Positions 23,294 to 29,036 of a stretch of 29,036 nt of DNA are shown piece after piece. Within the stretch, counting starts at the first letter, position 1, and every line of letters begins with the position of its first letter. Under the pieces are notes generated by a model that searched no databases, was not told the origin of the DNA, and was given only the letters and a program-made list of their open reading frames with translations. Where the stretch lies: positions 1 through 29,036 of IMG/VR virus record IMGVR_UViG_3300028840_003668. One strand, 5' to 3'. The position numbers and the translations under genes were made by a program. This DNA comes from a virus.

Positions 23294-23553
23294 ACGTCCA
23301 CCCGGATCTTTCCAGAGACACCTTGACAAATCATGTAAACGTCAATGTCTCTACTTGAAGAAATTGGCAAATGATTTCCGTCGATCTTTCTGGCTGTACT
23401 CATATCAGTAGGGGCCGGATCTCCAGCATCAACCCACGTTTGAAAAAATGCCTCCGGTTCTGCATCCATGATCCAGATATGCCCCTGTTGTACTGCATCG
23501 GCAACCTTTACCCATGCACTGATCCCCACTTCTATAATTGAAGGCCCTGCCAT
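23290..23553 (-). CDS. Small beta-rich protein preceding the beta-helix gene
   Basis: An 87-residue protein (MAGPSIIEVGISAWVKVADAV... ending SGKIRVDV). Strong ribosome site (aaaggagga) after the portal stop, and ATGA coupling to the beta-helix gene. No family is recognised. Likely a virion component or partner of the next protein given the coupling. Confidence 0.55.
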   Translation of the reverse strand: MAGPSIIEVGISAWVKVADAVQQGHIWIMDAEPEAFFQTWVDAGDPAPTDMSTARKIDGNHLPISSSRDIDVYMICQGVSGKIRVDV

Positions 23554-23568
23554 TTCCGATCCTCCTTT

Positions 23569-25155
23569 TTATTTTATTTCCCACGGGGGCAAGGGCAATT
23601 CTTTGTATTGCCTGGCAAGTTTTGCCCTGTTTGCTCTGCCGTCCGTTCCGTTTTTCTCTCGGGCAACCCGATCAAGATCCTGGGCCCCGATTTCAATATA
23701 TGTTTTATCCGCCTTTGCAGTTCTCAGCGGATCAATATTTGGCATAGGTGATCCGATCCATGCACACGAAAGCCAGGCGGCCCGTAATCTCGGATCCTGC
23801 CAGCCCGGGGCCTGAATTCTGCCGGCTGCAATTTCCCCTTCCAACCATGCCTCATATATCGGCCTTAAAAAATCAGCCTCGATCTCAGCTCTCCATATCT
23901 GGGCAATTCTCCAGAACAGGATCAGGGTTGCCCGGGAAGCTGAATAATTCTGATTGAATCTCATTAATAGAATTTCGATCGGCATTCCCGAAGAGGCTGC
24001 CAGATATGCACAAAACGAATCAACAAACCGATCGTATTGCTGGGCTGGGGTTGTATCCCTGAAGGGCTCGAGGCTTTCCCCTTCCTTCAGGTTGAACACT
24101 CCCACGGATCCCGGCTGGGTAATCGTTGCCTCAGGTAATGGAATATATGACAGATCCATAGTCTCGGAAATATCATCAAGGGGGCTTTGTGTAGGGCTGG
24201 CCCCTATGTAATCGGAAGGGGCTTGCCCTGCCGGCCTTGTAATATCAAGTAAAGGATTACTGGCCGGATTATCCGGGCTGGGTTTTACCCACATTGTAAT
24301 TGATGACTGATTGATCGCTTTTTTAATGTGGGAAGTTGAAAAATCCGTCAAGTTTTCGAATTCCTGCAGGGCATGAGCAAGGCGGGAATATCCACGGCCT
24401 TGAAAAGCGTAATCTTGCTGGAACCCGTGTAAAATCATCTTTTTTCCAGATTTCGGGCCTTTGGCCGGAACTTTAACAAGCTCGTAAGCATTATTTTTTA
24501 ATACATAAACCCAGTATGCGATCTCCCGGCCGTCAATATCCCGTTCTATTCCGTCCCCTTCAAGGAACTGATAACCCAGGGTATTTATTATTGCATCCCC
24601 TCGGATCTGGCTTGGATCTATAAATCCAAACTGCAGGGGATTCAGCAGATCAGAACGCTGGGAATAAAACAACCTTACAAAATAATCATTGTCCCTCTGT
24701 TGAAATATTTCAACGAGCCGTTGAGCCTGATAAAATGTAAGATTTTCCAGCCTATGGCATTTTTTGCAACTGGCCCACAAGTCAAACCGTTCTGATACAT
24801 TTTGCCCCCAGGCCTCAGCCCTTTCGGGATCCAGATCCAGGATCTGGGATCTCGGGGTTGCGTCAAGCTTTAAACCCACTTCGATCACTGTATCGGCAAA
24901 ACGTTCGACTATTGCCCGGGCTTGTGGGGTATCATGAAAGGCCGATCGGGCATTCTGCCGGGTTAGGGCATTGTTGATCGAAGGGCTCAGGCCGGAATTG
25001 CTGAGGCCCCAGGGCCATTTTGATCCCCCGGTTCCGTAATAATCCTGGCCGTAAAACCTTCCATATGAAGCTTCAGGCGGTTCGACAATCTGCAAACTTC
25101 TTACTTTTATTCCATCTGTAAAGGCTTCATTGAATTTCTTTGCAGGTAATGACAT
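23569..25155 (-). CDS. Portal protein, lambda gpB-like
   Basis: A 528-residue portal of the lambda gpB family (gpB is 533). Recognisable are ALTRQNARSAFHDTPQARAIVERFADTVIEVGLKL near the N-terminus, LGYQFLEGDGIERD, GREIAYWVYVLK, MILHGFQQDYAFQGRGYSRL and the QNYSASRATLILFWRIAQIWRAEI stretch typical of the clip/stem region. It forms the dodecameric packaging vertex. Start at 25155, not the longer frame at 25206, because it overlaps the upstream stop as TAATG and gives the MSLPAKK start expected for the family. Confidence 0.9.
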   Translation of the reverse strand: MSLPAKKFNEAFTDGIKVRSLQIVEPPEASYGRFYGQDYYGTGGSKWPWGLSNSGLSPSINNALTRQNARSAFHDTPQARAIVERFADTVIEVGLKLDATPRSQILDLDPERAEAWGQNVSERFDLWASCKKCHRLENLTFYQAQRLVEIFQQRDNDYFVRLFYSQRSDLLNPLQFGFIDPSQIRGDAIINTLGYQFLEGDGIERDIDGREIAYWVYVLKNNAYELVKVPAKGPKSGKKMILHGFQQDYAFQGRGYSRLAHALQEFENLTDFSTSHIKKAINQSSITMWVKPSPDNPASNPLLDITRPAGQAPSDYIGASPTQSPLDDISETMDLSYIPLPEATITQPGSVGVFNLKEGESLEPFRDTTPAQQYDRFVDSFCAYLAASSGMPIEILLMRFNQNYSASRATLILFWRIAQIWRAEIEADFLRPIYEAWLEGEIAAGRIQAPGWQDPRLRAAWLSCAWIGSPMPNIDPLRTAKADKTYIEIGAQDLDRVAREKNGTDGRANRAKLARQYKELPLPPWEIK

Positions 25156-25445
25156 TACCAAACCCTTTGTTTGCGTCTCAGGTTCATAACCACAAGGCCC
25201 CCACATTCTAGCCGCCTGTATAAATTAGCGATCTCTTGCTCCAGGCTATCAATTATTTCTTTTACTTCGGTTAGTTTTCGCCTTTTGGCCTGTTGGCTGC
25301 CTTCCCCTGAATCAAATCTGTATGATTCAATTTCTTCCCCTAGCAGCGTATCAAGTAATGTTTCGGCTTTTGCTTTCTGGGCTTCCTTGGTTGCGATCTC
25401 TTCTCTGATTCTGTCCCGTTCTGATTGGTTCAAACAGTTGGCCAT
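25155..25445 (-). CDS. gpW-like small head-tail protein
   Basis: A 96-residue highly helical protein between terminase and portal, where lambda has W. Features: an N-terminal helical hairpin, the IESYRFDSGEGSQQAKRRKL stretch and a second helix LTEVKEIIDSLEQEIANLYRRL. The FDSGEGSQ...RR.L...I..LE pattern is recurrent in gpW-like or DUF6148-type proteins of mosaic phages. It probably joins the filled head to the connector. It follows the structured non-coding gap, and its own ribosome site (aggtgag) is only fair. Confidence 0.7.
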   Translation of the reverse strand: MANCLNQSERDRIREEIATKEAQKAKAETLLDTLLGEEIESYRFDSGEGSQQAKRRKLTEVKEIIDSLEQEIANLYRRLECGGLVVMNLRRKQRVW

Positions 25446-25501
25446 ATGCTCACCTTATTCTGACTATATATATTTTTCCGAATCAGTCAATGTAACATAA
25501 A

Positions 25502-25534
25502 GAACCCCCTGGATATGGGGGGCCCAGGGGGTTC
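25502..25534. terminator. 11-bp hairpin, weak terminator-like on the minus strand
   Basis: Perfect 11-base arms gaaccccctgg and ccagggggttc around an 11-base G-rich loop. On the minus strand it is followed by a modest U-rich run (tttatgtt), so it could act as a partial rho-independent terminator or attenuator before the portal gene. Without a longer U-tract, termination is uncertain. Confidence 0.4.
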
Positions 25535-25556
25535 AACCCTAAACAGAGGAAGGGTT
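25535..25556. repeat. Hairpin with RBS-like loop
   Basis: Arms aaccct and agggtt around a 10-base loop. On the plus strand the loop is aaacagagga, identical to the ribosome-site region of several late genes. On the minus strand the loop is its exact complement (tcctctgttt). It directly abuts the first hairpin. Confidence 0.55.
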
Positions 25557-25567
25557 GAAATAATAAT

Positions 25568-25587
25568 ACAGATTTTATCGAATCTGT
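25568..25587. repeat. Small A/T-rich hairpin
   Basis: Arms acagatt and aatctgt, 7 bp, with a 6-base loop (ttatcg). Third element of the same cluster, between the RBS-like hairpin and the 15-bp hairpin. Confidence 0.5.
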
Positions 25588-25602
25588 CCACCTGGGCCCG
25601 GA

Positions 25603-25642
25603 AAGGCGACGGCCCCCGGAGGGTACAGGGGGCCGTTGCCTT
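25603..25642. repeat. 15-bp hairpin, strongest of the cluster
   Basis: Left arm aaggcgacggccccc at 25603-25617, right arm gggggccgttgcctt at 25628-25642: 14 matched pairs plus one G-T pair, with a 10-base loop (ggagggtaca). Very GC-rich, so it should fold on either strand. Not followed by T-runs, hence not a simple terminator. The G-T pair keeps pairing in the plus-strand RNA (G-U), whereas the minus-strand RNA has a C-A mismatch. Confidence 0.55.
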
Positions 25643-25720
25643 GGTAAGTCAAACACAGTTAATGAGGTTCGAATTTTCTGGGGTTGCCCCTCCTTTCTGA
25701 AATTTAAGATCAACAAATGA

Positions 25721-25743
25721 AGCCCGATCGTAAATTATCGGCT
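25721..25743. terminator. Hairpin after the terminase gene
   Basis: Arms agcccgat and atcggct pair over 7 bp with one bulged C. On the plus strand it is followed by a T-rich run (tttattctgtcaattttt), so it would be a weak terminator for a plus-strand transcript. On the minus strand it lies 9 bases after the terminase stop without a strong T-run. Confidence 0.35.
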
Positions 25744-25751
25744 TTATTCTG

Positions 25752-27728
25752 TCAATTTTTCTTACTGCCTTTGGCCGGCGTTACGGGTACAGGCTGCCCG
25801 GTTTTAATAGTCAGATAATCAAGGATCGTTCTGGAATTTATTTGCTGCAGCTGCATAGGGTGAACGCCCCGGCTTTGTTGGCTGGCAATATATAATTTTA
25901 CCGCTGAATCAAGGTAAACATCTGCAGCCCCGAGGCAATAAACCCGGCAATCAAGGCTTTCGTTTCTACGGCCTCCAGATTGAAAACTACCGTCTGATTT
26001 TTTTTCTTCTGCAACTAACATTCTGAAATATTTTTCTGAATAATCGGCTGGAAAATCACAAAACCCCGGCTTTTGCGGTTCCTGATCTCTTCTCTGCAAT
26101 TTTAGATTTCTATAAATAATATTTTTATAATGCTCTGTTGATAGCGTGTAGAGTGTCAGATCCTGATCCAGCTTGGTTGCCCTGAATCTCTTATATGATT
26201 TAAATCCGGCAATGTCGGATTTTTCCCCCTTTCGGGTTTTCACCATTGAATCACCCTTGCAAGGATAAAACCATTTCGGCAGCCGTTCACAGAACTGATA
26301 AACCACATGGGAAATATTACCGTCTCCGGAATCTATAAACCCAAGTTCCGGAGTAAAAGCATAGTTATCCTTTCTATTAAAATTCAGCTTTCCGGCCTGT
26401 ATAAATTCGTATAGTTCCTCCCATGCTCCAGAATACGGATCGTCAACTGCCCCGTAAAATATTTCATATGCAATGCTCCAGGTTCTGTAGCCTAACCCAT
26501 GCCCACAGATTTCGATCTCTATTCTGGCCGGGTTTTCGTCCGGCCGGCTTTCGCTTCCCCTCTGAATATCTGCCCCGGCAGTTAGAAATAAAACCCCATA
26601 AGGAACCGATCGGCTTTTATAATTCCCCCTCAGCTCGATCACGTTCTCGAGTTTTGGCCGGCTGCCCTTTTCCTTGTATGGCATTCCCAGATATAAATTT
26701 GTAAAGCTCTGGATCTCGTTTTCTTCCTGGGCCCTTGTCCAGAGGCCCCAGAGTTCGAACCAGTCGATCATACCTACCGGGCTGTAAATCGTTGAAAGCT
26801 GATACGATCTGTAATATCTGCTATGGCTCTGCCCCGTGGGCCTCCATTCCCCGGCCTTCAGCATTCCTGTTTTATGGTGATTCCGGATCGGTTCTGTACA
26901 TTTCGCACATTCATAAAAAACGTTTTCAATCCTGCCGGCCGTTGTTTCGGGCTTTATCCGTTCCCACTCCAGGATCTGCATTGTTCCACAATACGGACAA
27001 GGAACAAAAAAACGCCTTTCATCTCCGGCCAGGTATTCTTTATAAATTGCCGAATCTTCGAATGTTGTGGGGGTTGAAAAATCCAGCACTTTACGGCGGG
27101 CCCCCCAGGCGTTTGTTCTGGCATAGGACACGTTCAACCAGTTCCCTTCATGTGTTCTAAGTAGGATCGGGGCCCCGTCAATTTCATCCCGAATCAATAC
27201 CCGTTTTGCGTCTGCCCTGAGACTGGCCGCTGATTGTGCTGAGGCCATATCAAGGGCCCCGCCTGCATATTCCTTCACAAACGTTTTATCCCCCGTTCTC
27301 CGCGTGTGTGTATTCTCCGTTTGCGCTGCAAATTTATGCCTCAATCCGCATGAATCGATCAGAGGTTCAAGCCGTTTAGTTGCCCACTTTTCCAATAAAT
27401 CCCCGGTTGCAGAAATAAACAGGATCTCTGCCGGGCTTTCATCGATCCAGTATGCGATCACGTTCTCAGCGTTTGCGGTTGCCCCTATCTGGGCCCCCTT
27501 CATAAATACAGTATGTTGAACCGGACTGTGGGGGGCCATGTTGTTCATAATTTCTATGAGGTAAGGCGTCCTTTCATTGCTCCAGAAACCGGGAAAGGGT
27601 GTACTAGGGGGCATAATCCGGCGATCCTGGATATAATCCGAAATCAGGCCGATCGGTTTTCTGATCGGTTTCTTCAGATTTTCATCAATAAAAAAATCAA
27701 TGTCTATCTGGTAAGGATCAGCTTTCAT
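25752..27728 (-). CDS. Terminase large subunit, GpA family
   Basis: A 658-residue DNA-packaging motor of the lambda gpA family (641 in lambda). ATPase part: Walker A-like KGAQIGAT at residues 77-84, Walker B VLIRDEID at 177-184. A zinc-like CPYC at 244-247 with CAKC at 274-277 follows. The nuclease part begins near LFLTAGADIQ and includes GFIDSGDGN. It cuts concatemeric DNA at the packaging site and drives it into the prohead with the small subunit. ATGA overlap with the upstream nuclease gene. Its 3' end faces the structured intergenic region. Confidence 0.92.
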   Translation of the reverse strand: MKADPYQIDIDFFIDENLKKPIRKPIGLISDYIQDRRIMPPSTPFPGFWSNERTPYLIEIMNNMAPHSPVQHTVFMKGAQIGATANAENVIAYWIDESPAEILFISATGDLLEKWATKRLEPLIDSCGLRHKFAAQTENTHTRRTGDKTFVKEYAGGALDMASAQSAASLRADAKRVLIRDEIDGAPILLRTHEGNWLNVSYARTNAWGARRKVLDFSTPTTFEDSAIYKEYLAGDERRFFVPCPYCGTMQILEWERIKPETTAGRIENVFYECAKCTEPIRNHHKTGMLKAGEWRPTGQSHSRYYRSYQLSTIYSPVGMIDWFELWGLWTRAQEENEIQSFTNLYLGMPYKEKGSRPKLENVIELRGNYKSRSVPYGVLFLTAGADIQRGSESRPDENPARIEIEICGHGLGYRTWSIAYEIFYGAVDDPYSGAWEELYEFIQAGKLNFNRKDNYAFTPELGFIDSGDGNISHVVYQFCERLPKWFYPCKGDSMVKTRKGEKSDIAGFKSYKRFRATKLDQDLTLYTLSTEHYKNIIYRNLKLQRRDQEPQKPGFCDFPADYSEKYFRMLVAEEKKSDGSFQSGGRRNESLDCRVYCLGAADVYLDSAVKLYIASQQSRGVHPMQLQQINSRTILDYLTIKTGQPVPVTPAKGSKKN

Positions 27729-28159
27729 ATTTTATGAATATCTCTTGCCCTGTCTATGGCTTCCCGCAATGTTGTTCCGGCCCTGGGCTCAATCCATGTT
27801 TTATTATGCCTGATTGCCACAACTTCGGATCTGTGGGCCATTATGGGGGATTCGTCCGGGTGATCATTATGAACACATAAGAAATAATAAGCTGGGATCC
27901 CTCCGTTCTCCATGCCGTCGCATTGCCTTTCAAATGCCAGCCGCTGGCCGTAAGGCAGATTCATACTTTGATATTTCAGTTCAAAATATGCAAATAGTCT
28001 ATTATTGAAATCAAGGGCCCCGTCAATATCCGTGGGTGTAATCTTTCCGTATCTCAGGCCGGAATAATCCCTGAGCTGCCGGGCAAATTTTTCGTTGCCT
28101 ATGGCCCCGCGTGGGGGTTCAAATATATCATCAACTTTGTTAAATTTTATTGTTGGCAT
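27725..28159 (-). CDS. PD-(D/E)XK-like nuclease between terminase genes
   Basis: A 144-residue protein with the pattern TPTDIDGALDF, then FAYFELKY: Asp46 followed 14 residues later by Glu60-Leu-Lys62, the order of PD-(D/E)XK nucleases, with a Gln at residue 72 (PYGQRLAFERQCD) as in Hjc- and VRR-like relatives. I recall similar proteins near terminases in other phages. A likely substrate is branched or damaged DNA that would block packaging. A strong ribosome site (acagaggagga) precedes the ATG, which lies within the 3' end of the small terminase gene. Confidence 0.75.
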   Translation of the reverse strand: MPTIKFNKVDDIFEPPRGAIGNEKFARQLRDYSGLRYGKITPTDIDGALDFNNRLFAYFELKYQSMNLPYGQRLAFERQCDGMENGGIPAYYFLCVHNDHPDESPIMAHRSEVVAIRHNKTWIEPRAGTTLREAIDRARDIHKI

Positions 28160-28922
28160 TGCTCCGATCCTCCTCTGTTTTTCCCTGGCCGGATCTGCCG
28201 GCCGTCAATTCCCCCTGTTCTGCCTCAAGATTTGTATTTATACTTTTTAGGAATTCATCCAAAAGCCTTTGAACATGCTTCAAGGTTTTGAATATTTCCC
28301 GTTCAATGATCTTGTTTATCTGTAAAATCGTTTCCTGTTCAGCTGCCCCACATAATGAAGCGATTTCCGGAGATACCCGATCCCCGAGACTCCGGAACTG
28401 ATTTACATCTATCATGTACAGCCGATTAAATACCCGTTGAACCATTACCCGGGGGACAAGTTCTTTTCTTTTTTCCTGCCGGGCCAGTTGCAGCTTTTTG
28501 ATTTCCTCGATCCGTTTCCATGTATCCGCGTCTGTCTTTGTGATCCTTATTGCTTCCTGAATTGCCGGATCATCCGTGTGCCCGTTCTCTGGATCCAGGG
28601 GCATGTCAGGAAGTTGATCAATTATGATTCCAGGGGGCTGATAATCTGGGGTATTGTCCTTTCCCTTGCCGTTGCCCCTTTTCTTCTCTGCCTTAGATTT
28701 CCCCCGGGGTTTATGCCCCTTCCTTCCTGCCGGCTTCCTTTTTACTTCTTTTTTCTGCCCCTGCCTTCCCCTGGCATTCTCCAGATAATGTTTATTTGTG
28801 GGGTGAGTTGGATCAATCCCCCGAGCAGACTTGAATATACGGCCTTCCTTTCGGGCCCTGATGATTGCAGCATTCGAAACCCCGGCCAATTGTGCAAATT
28901 TGTTTTGTGATAAATATTCCAT
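28140..28922 (-). CDS. Terminase small subunit-like DNA-packaging protein
   Basis: A 260-residue protein with an N-terminal winged-helix/MerR-like HTH (LSQNKFAQLAGVSNAAIIRARKEGRI, residues 4-29), a very basic Lys/Arg/Gly-rich linker (about 52-90) and a helical C-terminal half (about 125-235) suited to oligomerisation and large-subunit contact. The layout follows lambda Nu1 (181 residues), with a longer linker. It is the first late gene here and probably recognises the packaging site. The upstream ribosome site is weak, and the region 28923-29036 carries several dyads. Confidence 0.75.
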   Translation of the reverse strand: MEYLSQNKFAQLAGVSNAAIIRARKEGRIFKSARGIDPTHPTNKHYLENARGRQGQKKEVKRKPAGRKGHKPRGKSKAEKKRGNGKGKDNTPDYQPPGIIIDQLPDMPLDPENGHTDDPAIQEAIRITKTDADTWKRIEEIKKLQLARQEKRKELVPRVMVQRVFNRLYMIDVNQFRSLGDRVSPEIASLCGAAEQETILQINKIIEREIFKTLKHVQRLLDEFLKSINTNLEAEQGELTAGRSGQGKTEEDRSNANNKI

Positions 28923-29036
28923 ATTTCAAGATCTTATAGCATTAGTTACAACCTGAGGCAAGGTGTTTCAACAGGGCCCCTGTAACTACAGTATTTGTGT
29001 AAATAGCTATAAAATAGCGGGCTGCGCGACATTTAG
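28923..29036 (-). promoter_or_regulatory. Upstream control region of the late operon (dyads, possible promoter)
   Basis: 114 bases with no gene, upstream of the small terminase. It holds an 8-base inverted pair tagttaca (28943-28950) and tgtaacta (28981-28988), a quasi-palindrome acaggg-c-ccctgt (28971-28983) and gctat-aaa-atagc (29006-29018). On the minus strand there are possible promoter hexamers (TTGAAA 28971-28966 with TAACTA 17 bases on, or TTGCCT with TATAAG 17 bases on), none compelling. The dyads suggest binding sites for a late activator or, next to terminase, a packaging (cos/pac) site. The element may extend beyond the window. Confidence 0.35.

Larger units (their letters stand above)
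25446..25751. ncRNA. Structured intergenic region with hairpin cluster
   Basis: 306 bases between the large terminase stop and the gpW-like start without a convincing gene. It contains four strong inverted repeats (25502-25534, 25535-25556, 25568-25587, 25603-25642) and a weaker one (25721-25743). The minus-strand late mRNA would carry it as an internal untranslated region. A plus-strand transcript is also conceivable, since the last hairpin is followed on that strand by a T-rich run. A structured RNA or regulatory element is likely; no known RNA family was recognised. Confidence 0.5.

Noticed and set aside
25603-25642. Long hairpin as group II intron domain V or a tRNA
   Set aside because: No domain V catalytic triad or tRNA arms; the element is a plain 15-bp stem with a 10-base loop.
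25483-25716. 77-residue minus-strand open frame in the hairpin-rich gap
   Set aside because: It begins with TTG without a ribosome site at the right spacing, and its sequence is low-quality (Pro/Gly/Arg runs from the hairpin arms). It just spans the repeats. I treat it as open by chance.
26735-27160. 141-residue plus-strand frame opposite the large terminase
   Set aside because: Shadow of the terminase ATPase region, no ribosome site and no domain.
28437-28910. 157-residue plus-strand frame opposite the small terminase
   Set aside because: Fully antisense to a gene with HTH and helical C-terminus; the translation is Pro/Phe/Leu-rich and lacks a ribosome site.
28933-28961. TTGCCT-17 bp-TATAAG promoter just before the small terminase
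   Set aside because: The hexamers and spacing look acceptable, but transcription would begin within a few bases of the ATG and leave no ribosome site. Kept only as a weak option in the control-region entry.
29006-29036. Lambda cosN resemblance at the window end
   Set aside because: The GC-rich stretch (gcgggctgcgcgac) is superficially similar, but similarity is short and symmetry is not convincing.
1-29036. CRISPR array, tRNA or insertion sequence
   Set aside because: No regularly spaced direct repeats, no cloverleaf, and no transposase or terminal inverted repeats were found on either strand.

Overview
The window is a contiguous block of a tailed-phage or prophage genome with a contractile tail. 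It combines a lambda-type head and packaging module (small terminase, GpA-family large terminase, gpW-like protein, gpB-like portal, S49 protease with nested scaffold, gpD-like decoration protein, gpE-like capsid) with a Mu-type tail (sheath, tube, frameshifted tail chaperone, tape measure, DNA-circulation/N protein, gp44 to gp48 baseplate set, collar-type fibre). No host gene, integrase, repressor, tRNA, insertion sequence or CRISPR array is visible, so lifestyle cannot be decided here. The module families and the SLT-type lysis enzyme point to a Gram-negative host. A Desulfobacterota-like host is only a guess.

Layout. Bases 2-3185 hold a plus-strand operon with stop/start overlaps: a sigma-region-4-like regulator, a Cys-rich miniprotein, an SF2 helicase, a membrane coiled-coil protein, a 53-residue miniprotein and a secreted/membrane coiled-coil protein. 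It converges, with a 23-base overlap, on one very long minus-strand late operon running from 28922 down to 3163. In transcription order this carries packaging (28922-25752), a structured non-coding gap (25446-25751), portal (25155), a three-gene insertion with a beta-helix protein (23553-21327), protease/scaffold (21317-19644), decoration and capsid (19630-17972), head completion (17953-16560), sheath and tube (16546-14594), chaperone with a -1 frameshift (14544-13943), tape measure (13943-12006), baseplate (11996-5731), fibre and partner (5712-4041), lytic transglycosylase (4036-3470) and a VRR-NUC nuclease (3522-3163).

Most late genes start at an AGGAGG-type ribosome site or overlap their upstream neighbour by ATGA/TAATG, which fits translational coupling. 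The points most worth following are: (1) a complete -1 frameshift cassette in the tail chaperone, with SD-like element, seven-T slippery site and GATC-rich hairpin, whose downstream reading frame is too short to be found by ORF length alone; (2) a roughly 140-residue carbohydrate-binding-like domain inserted into the baseplate J protein; (3) a 306-base intergenic region with four or five hairpins, one of whose loops is exactly complementary to ribosome-binding sites of other late genes; (4) a GATC density several times the random expectation; (5) a scaffold gene nested in a three-module protease; (6) a PD-(D/E)XK-like nuclease between the two terminase subunits.

All family assignments were made by reading motifs and recalling families; no database search was run.
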